The notes under the pieces were generated by a model that saw only the letters and a list, made by a program, of their open reading frames with translations, was not told the DNA's origin and ran no database searches. Positions 17,415 to 26,346 of a stretch of DNA of 48,335 nt are shown here, in pieces. Origin of the DNA: an uncultured Ruminococcus sp. (GTDB lineage: Bacteria; Bacillota; Clostridia; Oscillospirales; Acutalibacteraceae). The stretch's first letter is position 1, and every line of letters starts with the position of its first letter. The DNA is taken from positions 1 through 48,335 of the forward strand of contig CACWOX010000016.1 of NCBI GenBank assembly GCA_902762615.1. The letters run 5' to 3'. The position numbers and the translations under genes are program-made.

Positions 17415-17630
17415 ATGAACGCTGATTTTGAAGCATTGAAAGAATATCTGCCGCTGCTGCTGCCGCTCATCGTGACAGAGCTTGCCCTTTTTGTCTGGGC
17501 GCTGGTGCATGTTCTCACCCACAAGACCTACAGGCACGGCAGCCGGATTCTTTGGCTGATTGTGGTCATTCTGATGATGAATTTCGTGGGTCCGATACTC
17601 TACTTCATTTTTGGGAAAGAGGACGAATGA
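17415..17630 (+). CDS. Small PLDc_N-domain membrane protein
   Basis: 71 residues with two hydrophobic helices (about 13-35 and 47-65). The second ends in NFVGPILYFIFGKEDE, the signature of the PLDc_N domain (the membrane anchor of cardiolipin synthases, also found alone). Function of stand-alone copies is not established. They often accompany ABC transporters in Firmicutes. AGGAGG precedes the ATG, and its stop overlaps the start of the ATPase gene (ATGA), which indicates translational coupling. Confidence 0.85.
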   Translation: MNADFEALKEYLPLLLPLIVTELALFVWALVHVLTHKTYRHGSRILWLIVVILMMNFVGPILYFIFGKEDE

Positions 17631-18535
17631 GTATGGCAGACGTACTTGAAATAAACGGACTGTGCAAGCGCTTCGGCAGCAAACAGGCGCTCGGCGGCGT
17701 GACGCTTTCCGTGCCGGAACGCTGCGTGTTCGGCTTCGTGGGACGCAACGGCGCCGGCAAGACCACCACCATGAAGTCGATCATCGGACTGCTCAAGCCG
17801 GACGGCGGAGAAATCACCGTATGCGGCGAGAGAGTTGCCTACGGCGGCACAAAGACCAACCGCTTCATAGGCTATCTGCCCGACGTGCCGGAATTTTACG
17901 GCTACATGACCGCGCGGGAATATATGTCGCTCTGCGGCAGGGCAGCCGGAATGAAATCATCGGATATCAAAGCCCGCACCGACGAGCTGCTTGAACTGGT
18001 AGGGCTTTCGGACGAAAAGCATCGCATCAAGGGGTATTCGCGCGGCATGAAGCAGCGTCTCGGCATAGCGCAGGCGCTGATCAACCGCCCGAAGCTTCTC
18101 ATCTGCGACGAGCCGACCTCCGCCCTCGATCCGGTCGGACGCAGGGAGATTCTCGACATACTCAAGGACGCGGGAAAGCAGACCTCTGTTTTCTTCTCGA
18201 CCCACATTCTCACCGACGTCGAGCGAATATGCGACCGCGTCGCCTTTCTGGAAGGCGGCAAGGTGGCGCTCAGCGGAGACATTGACGAAATCAGAAAAAA
18301 GCGCTCCGACACGGCGGTGGAAGTGCTGCCGGAAAAACCGTCCGACGCAGCTCTGCTGGCAGAGCAATTTCCTTCCGGCGAGGTGCGAGACGGCTGCTTT
18401 ACGCTCAAGAACGCCTCCGCTCAGGACGCGGAAGATCTGATGAAATGCATACTGGCAAAGCATATATCCGTTGTACGGTTTGAGCGAAGAGAGCCGGATC
18501 TGGAAAATATGTTCATGGAGGTGATCGGAGAATGA
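17627..18535 (+). CDS. ABC transporter ATP-binding protein
   Basis: 302 residues, in the group of drug/bacitracin-type (CcmA-like) ATPases. Walker A GRNGAGKT is at residues 39-46, the signature is YSRGMKQR, Walker B is LLICDEP and the switch His is in FFSTH. A C-terminal extension of about 80 residues is normal for this group. I chose the ATG at 17627, coupled to the preceding gene. Two codons on is a second ATG. With the permease that overlaps its stop, it forms a complete exporter or a bacitracin-type resistance pump. Substrate unknown. Confidence 0.92.
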   Translation: MSMADVLEINGLCKRFGSKQALGGVTLSVPERCVFGFVGRNGAGKTTTMKSIIGLLKPDGGEITVCGERVAYGGTKTNRFIGYLPDVPEFYGYMTAREYMSLCGRAAGMKSSDIKARTDELLELVGLSDEKHRIKGYSRGMKQRLGIAQALINRPKLLICDEPTSALDPVGRREILDILKDAGKQTSVFFSTHILTDVERICDRVAFLEGGKVALSGDIDEIRKKRSDTAVEVLPEKPSDAALLAEQFPSGEVRDGCFTLKNASAQDAEDLMKCILAKHISVVRFERREPDLENMFMEVIGE

Positions 18536-19320
18536 TTATCCTTCCGTTCTTCAAAAATTATTTCACTTTCATGGGCAAGGAGCTGCTGGAGCTTCGCCGC
18601 AGCGGAAGGCTTCTTTTGCTGACAGTACTCTTCACGGCTTTCGGGGTGATGAATCCCGCCATGGCAAAGCTCACGCCGTGGCTTCTTCAGACAATGTCCG
18701 ATTCGCTGGAGGCTTCCGGCATTACCGTCACGGAATACACCGTCACGGCGATGGAGTCATGGGTGCAGTTTTTCAAAAATATGCCTATGGCAATGCTGGT
18801 TGCGCTGGTGATGTTCGGCGGGATTTTCACATCGGAATATTCAAAGGGCACGCTCATTCCGCTGCTTGCCAAGGGCTTGCGGAGAAACGCCGTTTCCGCG
18901 GCAAAAACAAGCATCATGCTGCTTGTTTGGAGCATCGGTTATTTTTTAAGTTATGGCATTACATTTGTCTACAGCGACTATTATTGGGACAATTCCGCCG
19001 TAAAGAATTATGCCTTTGCCGCCTTCGGACTGTGGCTCTTCGGCGTGCTTCTGCTGTGCTGCGTCACCTTCTTCTCGTCCTTTGCAAACTCTGCGGCGCA
19101 GGTGCTTCTCGGCGTTGGCGCGGTGTATATTGCCCTCCATCTGCTGGGTATGGTCGGCACGGTCAGCGAATATCTGCCGTCCTATCTCACCCAAAGCGGC
19201 GAATTGCTCACCGGACAGGCTAATCCGTCGGATTACACCTCGGCGGTATGCGTAACGGCAGTATCTTCTCTTGTCCTGCTGATCGCTTCCGTTCCGATTA
19301 CCTCCAAAAGACGGGTATAA
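18532..19320 (+). CDS. ABC-2-type transporter permease
   Basis: 262 residues with about six membrane helices. Its opening (FMGKELLELRRSGR) and the FTSEYSKGTLIPLLAKGL segment are typical of ABC-2 permeases, where a cytoplasmic coupling helix follows helix 2. The start overlaps the ATPase stop by four bases. Homodimerisation with two copies of the ATPase is expected. It is the last gene before a bidirectional terminator. Confidence 0.88.
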   Translation: MIILPFFKNYFTFMGKELLELRRSGRLLLLTVLFTAFGVMNPAMAKLTPWLLQTMSDSLEASGITVTEYTVTAMESWVQFFKNMPMAMLVALVMFGGIFTSEYSKGTLIPLLAKGLRRNAVSAAKTSIMLLVWSIGYFLSYGITFVYSDYYWDNSAVKNYAFAAFGLWLFGVLLLCCVTFFSSFANSAAQVLLGVGAVYIALHLLGMVGTVSEYLPSYLTQSGELLTGQANPSDYTSAVCVTAVSSLVLLIASVPITSKRRV

Positions 19321-19345
19321 TTTTACATCTATCCCAACACAAGCG

Positions 19346-19388
19346 AAAACTCCTCACTGCCAATGGATACGGCGGCGGGGAGTTTTTT
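19346..19388. terminator. Bidirectional intrinsic terminator
   Basis: A ten-base-pair stem (19346-19355 with 19377-19386, one G-T pair) with an inner CTGCC/GGCGG stem. The plus side ends in six T, and the minus side also has a T-rich flank. It separates the convergent ABC operon and the peptidoglycan-binding gene. Confidence 0.8.
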
Positions 19389-19402
19389 GCAATGTGAAAT
19401 AA

Positions 19403-20746
19403 TTACAGACTGTTGCCTCGGGTGATGATCCGGCTCCATTCGACCGGACCGATCGCGCCGTTCTGCTCAATGCCGAGCTGCCGCTGTAAGGCAAAGACCG
19501 CATTGCGCGTCGCTTCGTCGAAGGTGCCGGTGACGTTGACCTGCGGAATCTGCGGATCGGTCTGCGATATGATATTCAGATAGCGCTGAATGATGCTGAC
19601 GCTCTCGCCGCTGTCGCCCAGCACAAGGAACCTGCCGGGATACGGCTCACCAATGGCGCTCTGGTAATTCGCGGGAAGCTCCTCGACGGCGGCGCGGTAC
19701 GCTCTCTCCACCTCGCGGAAGGTGCGCTGCCCCACAATGCCGTCCACCGTCAGCCCGTAGAGCTTCTGAAAAGTCAGCACCGCGTCGCGGGTCTGCTCTC
19801 CGAAGTAACCCGTAATGGGTATCGGCGGCAGTTCGGGAAAGAAATACCCCAGAAACGCGAGATAATATTGCAGCGCTTCCACATCAACGCCGCTGTCGCC
19901 CAGCTGAAGCGATCTGGTATATCTGCGCTCCACCTCGGATATTTCCAGACCCTCGCCGGTGATGTCGGAAAGCCGCTTGACGGCGGCGTAGATCTGCTTG
20001 ATCTTGTACCATGTCGCCTTGCCGACCACGCCGTCCGGCTCAAGATTAAATATATTCTGGAATGCCTTCACAGCCTCTTCTGTCTCGAAGTCATAGACTC
20101 CCGTCAGGCTGCTGATTCTCGGCACGGCGGGATAATTGAGCGCTATGCGGTTAAGCTCCCTCTTGATGATCAGCACGTCGTCCCCGAAGGAACCGCGCCG
20201 CAGCGGAACTCCGGGATAGGACGGCGCGTTGTTCCCCACAGCCGCGTCCCGCACAAGGCGTATGTTGTCCCCGAAATAATACTGCAATATCTGGAAGGCG
20301 TTCATTCCCTGCTCGGCAAGACGGACGCTGCCCCATTGCGACAGTCCGCTGCACTGGACATACACGCCGTCGCAGAACTGCGCGTAAAGCGGCACGATGC
20401 TGCCGTTTCGCACGATGTAGTTGTTGAATATTTCGTCCACAATCTCGCTGATATTGCCGAATATCTCGCTGTCGGGCTGAAACGCCTGATCGTAGAGGGT
20501 GTTGTTGGTTATGTCGAAGTCGTAGCCGCGGCTGGGATAGTATTCGGTGTAAATGCGGTTGAGGGCGAAGGTGATCTGAGCCAGAATATTGGCTCTCAGC
20601 GCTGCCTCGGGCCAGTTGGGATAAATCTCATTGGAGGCGACGTTCTTGATGTATTCGGTGAAGCCGACCGTCACATTCTCCGCCTGTTCATTCGGAGCGC
20701 CGAGATGCACGGTCACGGTCTGCGGAATGACGGGAAGTGTCGGCAT
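19403..20746 (-). CDS. SpoIID-like and triple peptidoglycan-binding-domain protein
   Basis: 447 residues. The first ~170 resemble the SpoIID/LytB domain (WPEAALRANILAQITFALNR, then CSGLSQWGSVRLAEQG), a glycan-strand lyase in engulfment. Three PG_binding_1 repeats follow at about 183-255, 287-360 and 372-447, each with LRxGDxGxxV and DGxVGxxTW-type motifs. At the position of the SpoIID catalytic glutamate (EALKAQ), this protein seems to have AALRAN, so lytic activity is doubtful. No signal peptide is visible. The ATG follows the stop of the small upstream gene without a gap, with GGAGGGTGA upstream. It may be a spore coat or cortex protein; this is inference. Confidence 0.78.
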   Translation of the reverse strand: MPTLPVIPQTVTVHLGAPNEQAENVTVGFTEYIKNVASNEIYPNWPEAALRANILAQITFALNRIYTEYYPSRGYDFDITNNTLYDQAFQPDSEIFGNISEIVDEIFNNYIVRNGSIVPLYAQFCDGVYVQCSGLSQWGSVRLAEQGMNAFQILQYYFGDNIRLVRDAAVGNNAPSYPGVPLRRGSFGDDVLIIKRELNRIALNYPAVPRISSLTGVYDFETEEAVKAFQNIFNLEPDGVVGKATWYKIKQIYAAVKRLSDITGEGLEISEVERRYTRSLQLGDSGVDVEALQYYLAFLGYFFPELPPIPITGYFGEQTRDAVLTFQKLYGLTVDGIVGQRTFREVERAYRAAVEELPANYQSAIGEPYPGRFLVLGDSGESVSIIQRYLNIISQTDPQIPQVNVTGTFDEATRNAVFALQRQLGIEQNGAIGPVEWSRIITRGNSL

Positions 20747-21175
20747 TTAATCACCCTCCGTCATATGATTTGCCGGAGTCAGCGAAAGCGGCAGAATTGT
20801 CTCGATCCGGTCGTAAACGGTCACGACCTTGTCAATGATGGATTGGAAGGACGGGTGGAAAAGCGACACAAGATACTGCGCTTCGTCGATATCGGACGTC
20901 TTGGGATTGAGTGCGGTATCTACAGGACGGGTAGGCAGCACCATATTGTCCACAATGCCTGAAGAATTGGTGGTATCGCTGTAAAGCAGGTAGCGCACGC
21001 CGTTATGAATCACCGCTACGTCCACCTCCACACCCTTTACCGGGAATGCCTCATATGCCGCGCTGATCTGCACCTTGAGGGTACCTCTGCCGGGATAGCT
21101 GATGATGTAATCCTCATACTCCGGCACAAAGGGCGATATGCCCCCCTGACGTTCGGTCTGGATGGAATTATTCAT
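20747..21175 (-). CDS. Hypothetical protein with carboxypeptidase-regulatory-like beta-sandwich
   Basis: 142 residues. The middle (GRGTLKVQISAAYEAFPVKGVEVDVAVIHNG) looks like a small beta-sandwich of the carboxypeptidase-regulatory or transthyretin-like type, in which extra domains decorate surface proteins. No signal peptide. Its stop codon is directly followed by the start of the SpoIID-like gene, so the two products are probably made in equal amounts and may work together. AAAGGAG lies eight bases before the ATG. The family call is tentative. Confidence 0.6.
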   Translation of the reverse strand: MNNSIQTERQGGISPFVPEYEDYIISYPGRGTLKVQISAAYEAFPVKGVEVDVAVIHNGVRYLLYSDTTNSSGIVDNMVLPTRPVDTALNPKTSDIDEAQYLVSLFHPSFQSIIDKVVTVYDRIETILPLSLTPANHMTEGD

Positions 21176-21239
21176 GATAAACTCTCCTTTCAGATTGACC
21201 TGTTACTATACTATTCGCCCATGTAAAAAGTGTGCACAT

Positions 21240-21281
21240 AAAAAATGCTCCTGCCCAAAATCTTTCTCCGGCAGGAGCATT
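21240..21281 (-). terminator. Intrinsic terminator of the CYTH gene
   Basis: A perfect 12-base-pair stem (21244-21255 with 21270-21281) is followed on the minus strand by TTTTTT. It lies five bases past the CYTH stop and separates that gene from the SpoIID-like pair, which therefore needs its own promoter. I could not find a convincing one. Confidence 0.88.
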
Positions 21282-21285
21282 GCAT

Positions 21286-21786
21286 TTATTTCACATTTCC
21301 GTTGTCATCAAAGATAAAATCCAGCCGTCCCTTGACCCAGTAGTTGCTCATGCTGAAATCCCGCACCTCGGTCACTTCCCTGCCAAGGAATGGTGGCGGA
21401 ACAAAGGCATTTGCCGCCTCCACCGAGTCGAATTCCACCTCGGCGTACATGAAGCCGTGATCGGTGCCGGCGTCCACCGCGCTGCATTCCAGACGCAGAC
21501 CGTCCGGCAGCTCGTAGACATGATAATCCTTGTGAATGGGCTGGCGCCTGAGCAGTCCCGACATTTCCTCATACTGCGAGGCTTCTATGGTGAGATTGAC
21601 CTCCGCGCGAACCAATGTCCCCTTGCCCTTGACTGTCAGCTCGTACCTGTCGCAGCCGTCAGGATGGGAAAATTTGCGAATACGCACCACGGGCGCGGTT
21701 GAAAGATAGCCCTGCCACACCTGCGCGGAATCAATTTCGGGCAGGTCGGGGAATTTTTCAATGAGAAACTGACGCTCTATTTCCAT
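21286..21786 (-). CDS. CYTH-domain protein (triphosphate tunnel family)
   Basis: 166 residues, the size of a single CYTH domain. The N-terminal ExExK-type motif reads MEIERQFLI, with Gln where Lys is usual. It is followed by alternating charged strands such as RIRKFSHPDG, YELTVKGKG, RAEVNLTI and the late acidic YAEVEFDS. The family hydrolyses inorganic triphosphate or organic triphosphates with a divalent metal. Activity of this member is unproven. It is a single-gene unit with its own promoter and terminator. Confidence 0.85.
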   Translation of the reverse strand: MEIERQFLIEKFPDLPEIDSAQVWQGYLSTAPVVRIRKFSHPDGCDRYELTVKGKGTLVRAEVNLTIEASQYEEMSGLLRRQPIHKDYHVYELPDGLRLECSAVDAGTDHGFMYAEVEFDSVEAANAFVPPPFLGREVTEVRDFSMSNYWVKGRLDFIFDDNGNVK

Positions 21787-21853
21787 AAAAACAACCCTTC
21801 TTTTTGTAATTTGTTCGGATTAATTAATATTGAATTAACAAAACTACAAGATA

Positions 21854-21882
21854 ATTATACCAAAAACATTTGCCATAATCAA
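21854..21882 (-). promoter_or_regulatory. Sigma-A promoter of the CYTH gene
   Basis: Minus strand: TTGATT (21882-21877), 17-base spacer, TATAAT (21859-21854) with an extended TG. It is placed 68 bases upstream of the start. Confidence 0.75.
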
Positions 21883-21964
21883 TAGACTTGGAATATTCTA
21901 TGCTCAAATTATTATGTCAAGCGCAGAAATTTCCGAAAGGGAATATTTTTCATTGAATTTTGAC

Positions 21965-21993
21965 TTTACTTTGAAGCCGGAATGTGCTATTAT
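21965..21993 (+). promoter_or_regulatory. Promoter candidate of the activator/dehydratase operon
   Basis: TTTACT (21965-21970), 17-base spacer, TATTAT (21988-21993) with an extended TG. The match is moderate. It diverges from the CYTH promoter. Confidence 0.5.
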
Positions 21994-22061
21994 TTTCTTT
22001 GTATAAAATCAAATTGGCGGATTGTATATTTCAACCATATCGAAAGAATGGAGAATGAATC

Positions 22062-24956
22062 TTGAGAATAGGAATAGACGTTGGTTCCACGACCATCAAA
22101 TACGTCGTGATGGACGACCAGAACAAAATCATACATAAATCCTACGAGCGGCATCTCTCTCAGATAACCCAAAAGACCCTCGGCGTACTCAGGACAGTGC
22201 GCGAGCTGACAGGCGAAACACACGCGCTGCTCTCCATTTCCGGCTCGGCTGGCATGGGAATATCCGAAGCATGCGGCATTCCTCTGGTGCAGGAGGTGTT
22301 CGCTTCCCGCATAGCGCTCAAAAACCTGCTGCCCGACGCCGACGTTGCCATAGAGCTGGGCGGCGAGGACGCAAAGATTCTCTTTGTCACCGGCGGCATG
22401 GAATTCCGCATGAACGGCTCCTGCGCGGGCGGCACCGGCGCATTCATCGACCAGATGGCGACCCTGCTCAATATTTCCCCGACCGAGATGAACGAGGCGG
22501 CAAAGTCCGCCGAACGCAGATACACCATCGCCTCGCGCTGCGGCGTGTTCGCCAAGACCGACATTCAGCCGCTTCTCAATCAGGGCGCGCGCACAAGCGA
22601 CGTCTCGTCCAGCATATTCTATGCCGTGGTCAACCAGACCATTGCCGGATTGGCTCAGGGCAGACCCATCAAGGGCAACGTCGTCTACCTCGGCGGTCCG
22701 CTGACATTTTTCTCCGAGCTGCGCAAGGCGTTTGACGACACATTGAAGCTCACAGGCACATGCCCCGAAGATTCGCTCTATTATGTGGCAATCGGCGCGG
22801 CATACGGCGCCGACACCGAAATCGACCTCGATAAAGCCATTGAAACGCTCAGCGGTCTCAAAGCCGTCGGCAATTACAATTCGATAGATCCGCTCTTCAA
22901 AAACAAGGACGAATACGAGGAATTTATCAGACGGCACTCCGAAGATACAATAGAAAGAATTGACCCCGATACCTACGAGGGAGAAGCCTATTACGGCGTG
23001 GACTCCGGCTCAACCACCATCAAAATGGTGGTCATCACCCCTGACGGCAAGATTCTCCGCGACAAGTACAGCTCCAACAAGGGAAATCCCGTGCCGCACG
23101 TCAAGGAATTTCTCGAGCACTTCTACTGGAAATACCCCAAAATCAAAATAGTCGGCGCAACCTCCACGGGCTACGGCGAAGAGCTGATCAAGAACGCCTT
23201 CAGCCTTGATTCCGGCATCGTAGAGACCACCGCCCATCTCACCGCCGCAAAAAAATTCATGCCCGACGTGGAATTTGTCATAGACATCGGCGGTCAGGAT
23301 ATCAAGTGCTTCAAAATAGGCAAAAAGGGCGAAGTGGACAGCATCTTCCTCAACGAAGCCTGCTCCTCCGGCTGCGGCTCCTTCCTCCAGACCTTTGCCG
23401 AGGCTTTAGGCAAGCCGATTGCCGAATTTGCGCAGCTGGGTCTCTTTGCCGACAAGCCGGTTGACCTCGGCTCACGCTGCACTGTCTTTATGAATTCCTC
23501 CGTCAAGCAGGCGCAGAAGGACGGCGCATCCATTGAAAACATCTCGGCAGGACTTTCCATCAGCGTCGTCAAAAACGCGCTCTATAAGGTCATTCGCGTG
23601 TCAAGCCCCGACGAGCTTGGCAAAAAGATCGTCGTGCAGGGCGGCACCTTCCTCAATGACGCGGTTCTCAGAGCCTTCGAGCAGGAAATGGGCGTACATG
23701 TAGTGCGTCCCGCCATCGCCGGATTGATGGGCGCGTACGGCGCGGCACTGTATGCCTCGCGTCATTCCACCGGCAGCAGCAAAATCCTCAACGCTCAGCA
23801 GCTTGCCAACTTCTTCCATCAGGTCAAGGACGCCCGTTGCGGTCTTTGCAGCAACAACTGCCGCCTGACGGTCAATATATTCGACAACAATCGCAAATTT
23901 ATCAGCGGCAACCGCTGCGACCGTCCTATCACCCACCGCAAGGCGGACGATTCGCTCAATATTTACGACTATAAATTAAAGCTGCTCAAGCAATACCAGC
24001 CGGTCGCAGGTCAGCGCGGCAAAATCGGTATTCCCATGGGTCTGAATATGTTCGAGCTGCTCCCCTTCTGGCACACGCTTTTCACCAAGCTGGGCTTCGA
24101 GGTGGTCACCTCTCCCCTCTCCAACCGCAAAATGTACCTTTTAGGACAGGCAACCATTCCCTCCGATACCGTTTGCTTCCCGGCAAAGCTCATGCACGGT
24201 CACATTCAGACGCTGATCAACGACGGCGTGCAGACCATATTCTACCCCTGTCTCTCCTACAATTTTGACGAAAAAAAGGGAGACAATCATTACAACTGTC
24301 CTGTTGTGGCGTATTACCCCGAGGTGATACACGCCAACATGCCGGATATCGAAAAGGTCGATTTCATCAACGACTATCTCGGCATTCACCGCCCGAAGGA
24401 TTTCCCGAAGAAATTCCAGCAGGTGATGTCAAAATACTTCGACATTATTCCGCTCGACGAGGTGAAGGCGGCGGCTTCCGAGGCATACGCGGAATACGAC
24501 CGCTATCTTGACAAAATACGCGAACGCGGCGAAGCGATTATAGAAGAAGCACGCAAAAACAAAATGCACATCATCGTGCTTTCGGGTCGTCCCTACCACA
24601 TCGACCCCGAGATCAATCACGGCATTGACAAGATTATTTCCGGCTGCGGTGCCGCCATCATTTCGGAGGATGTGGTGAGCAACCGGGTCGAGAAATTCCC
24701 CGTAAAGGTGCTCAATCAGTGGACATATCATTCAAGGCTGTATTCCGCCGCGAAATACGTGCTGACGCAGCCTGACATGAATCTCGTGCAGCTCGTCTCC
24801 TTCGGCTGCGGCATTGACGCTATCACCACCGACGAGGTGCGTTCCATCCTGGAAAGCGGCGGCAAGATCTATACACAGATCAAGATCGACGAGATCACCA
24901 ATCTCGGCGCCGTCAAGATCAGACTGCGCAGTCTTTTTGCTGCAATTGAGGAATAG
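22062..24956 (+). CDS. Acyl-CoA dehydratase activase-like protein (two BcrA/BadF ATPase domains plus DUF2229)
   Basis: 964 residues. Two ASKHA-type ATPase domains occur in tandem. The first has GIDVGSTTIK at the very start and NGSCAGGTGAF. The second has GVDSGSTTIK near 310 and NEACSSGCGSF. The Cys in these glycine loops would hold a bridging 4Fe-4S cluster, as in HgdC. A Cys cluster follows at 593, 596 and 600 (CGLCSNNC), then a DUF2229 region to about 800. HgdC-type activators pass electrons at very low potential to 2-hydroxyacyl-CoA dehydratases. The role of this long form is not established. The start is a TTG with GGAG eight bases upstream. Relatives are usually one chain of about 1,420 residues; here the rest is in the next gene. 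Confidence 0.85.
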   Translation: MRIGIDVGSTTIKYVVMDDQNKIIHKSYERHLSQITQKTLGVLRTVRELTGETHALLSISGSAGMGISEACGIPLVQEVFASRIALKNLLPDADVAIELGGEDAKILFVTGGMEFRMNGSCAGGTGAFIDQMATLLNISPTEMNEAAKSAERRYTIASRCGVFAKTDIQPLLNQGARTSDVSSSIFYAVVNQTIAGLAQGRPIKGNVVYLGGPLTFFSELRKAFDDTLKLTGTCPEDSLYYVAIGAAYGADTEIDLDKAIETLSGLKAVGNYNSIDPLFKNKDEYEEFIRRHSEDTIERIDPDTYEGEAYYGVDSGSTTIKMVVITPDGKILRDKYSSNKGNPVPHVKEFLEHFYWKYPKIKIVGATSTGYGEELIKNAFSLDSGIVETTAHLTAAKKFMPDVEFVIDIGGQDIKCFKIGKKGEVDSIFLNEACSSGCGSFLQTFAEALGKPIAEFAQLGLFADKPVDLGSRCTVFMNSSVKQAQKDGASIENISAGLSISVVKNALYKVIRVSSPDELGKKIVVQGGTFLNDAVLRAFEQEMGVHVVRPAIAGLMGAYGAALYASRHSTGSSKILNAQQLANFFHQVKDARCGLCSNNCRLTVNIFDNNRKFISGNRCDRPITHRKADDSLNIYDYKLKLLKQYQPVAGQRGKIGIPMGLNMFELLPFWHTLFTKLGFEVVTSPLSNRKMYLLGQATIPSDTVCFPAKLMHGHIQTLINDGVQTIFYPCLSYNFDEKKGDNHYNCPVVAYYPEVIHANMPDIEKVDFINDYLGIHRPKDFPKKFQQVMSKYFDIIPLDEVKAAASEAYAEYDRYLDKIRERGEAIIEEARKNKMHIIVLSGRPYHIDPEINHGIDKIISGCGAAIISEDVVSNRVEKFPVKVLNQWTYHSRLYSAAKYVLTQPDMNLVQLVSFGCGIDAITTDEVRSILESGGKIYTQIKIDEITNLGAVKIRLRSLFAAIEE

Positions 24957-24972
24957 AAAGGGTTAAAGCTAC

Positions 24973-26346
24973 ATGGCAGAATTAAAATACACCAAGGACG
25001 GCAGACTGCTCTTTACCAAAGAGATGCGTCGGGAATATAAGATTCTGGTTCCGAACATGCTCCCCGTGCATTTCAAGCTCTTTGAAAAGGTGCTGCAAAA
25101 GTCGGGCTACAACATTGAAGTGCTCACCAACAGCAGCCACAGAGTTGTCGAGGAAGGTCTCAAATACGTCCACAACGACACCTGTTATCCGGCGCTGCTG
25201 GTTATCGGACAGATGATTGACGCATTGAACAGCGGCAAATACGACGTAAACAAGACAGCCCTTATGATTACCCAGACCGGCGGCGGCTGCCGCGCCTCCA
25301 ATTACATACACCTCCTGCGCAAGGCTCTCAAATCGGCTGGATATGAAAATGTCCCCGTGATCTCGGTCAACATGTCGGGACTTGAGAGCAATCCCGGATT
25401 CTCGCTCACTCCGGCGCTTGTCATGCAGTTTGTGGCAGGACTTGTGTACGGCGACATGCTCATGCTGCTCAACAATCAGGTCAAGGCATATGAGCTTAAC
25501 AAAGGCGAATCCGAAGCATTGGTCAACAACTGGGTGGAACGTCTGCTCGATCAGTTCTCGCACGGCAAGGGTCTGATGGGCGAGGACTTCCGCAACAACC
25601 TGAAACAGATAGCCGACGAATTTGACGCCATTCCCGTCAACCGCGTTCCAAAGGTGCGCGTGGGCGTTGTGGGCGAGATCTATGTAAAATATTCCCCCCT
25701 TGCCAACAACCGCCTCGAGGAATTTCTTTCCTCACAGGACTGCGAGGTGATGGTGCCCGGACTCATGGGCTTTGCGCTGTTTAAAATCGATAACCGTCTG
25801 GACGACATTAATCTGTACGGCGGCAGCAACATCAAATACAAATTTGTCTCCTTCCTGAAGGACTTCTGCACTAAGATGGAGACCGCAATGCTCGACGCGC
25901 TCAAGGATCATCCGAATTTCACCGTTCCGTCTCCCTATGCCCATCTGCGTTCACTCGTGAACGGCGTGATAGGCTACGGCAGCAAAATGGGAGAAGGCTG
26001 GCTGCTCACCGCTGAAATGCTGGAGCTTTGTGAATCGGGATATGAGAATATTGTCTGCACGCAGCCCTTCGGCTGTCTACCCAACCACATCAACGGCAAG
26101 GGCATGATCGGCAGGATCCGCAAGGTATTCCCCAACTCCAACATCACCCCCATCGACTACGACCCAAGCGCCACCAAAGTCAATCAGGAAAACCGCATCA
26201 AGCTCATGCTTGCCGTGGCACGCGAAAACCTCAGCGAACGCATGGCAGATGAAAAGTCGGACAAAACAAAGGGCAAATCGCCCAATAATACGCCTGAGGA
26301 CGCCGACGCTCAGCCAATCGGAGGCATAGCTACAGACAATGAGTAA
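24973..26346 (+). CDS. 2-hydroxyacyl-CoA dehydratase-like subunit, C-terminal part of the long activase
   Basis: 457 residues matching the HgdB/FldC-like C-terminal third of long BcrA/BadF activases. Cys-containing motifs include HNDTCYPALL, TGGGCRASNY and CTQPFGCLPNH, which could ligate an Fe-S cluster. The last ~45 residues are polar and probably disordered. It starts 16 bases after the activase stop with GAAAGGG upstream, and the two polypeptides add up to the normal full length (964 + 457). So the split is probably a stable two-subunit version. Its stop overlaps the phosphatase start by eight bases. Confidence 0.82.
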   Translation: MAELKYTKDGRLLFTKEMRREYKILVPNMLPVHFKLFEKVLQKSGYNIEVLTNSSHRVVEEGLKYVHNDTCYPALLVIGQMIDALNSGKYDVNKTALMITQTGGGCRASNYIHLLRKALKSAGYENVPVISVNMSGLESNPGFSLTPALVMQFVAGLVYGDMLMLLNNQVKAYELNKGESEALVNNWVERLLDQFSHGKGLMGEDFRNNLKQIADEFDAIPVNRVPKVRVGVVGEIYVKYSPLANNRLEEFLSSQDCEVMVPGLMGFALFKIDNRLDDINLYGGSNIKYKFVSFLKDFCTKMETAMLDALKDHPNFTVPSPYAHLRSLVNGVIGYGSKMGEGWLLTAEMLELCESGYENIVCTQPFGCLPNHINGKGMIGRIRKVFPNSNITPIDYDPSATKVNQENRIKLMLAVARENLSERMADEKSDKTKGKSPNNTPEDADAQPIGGIATDNE

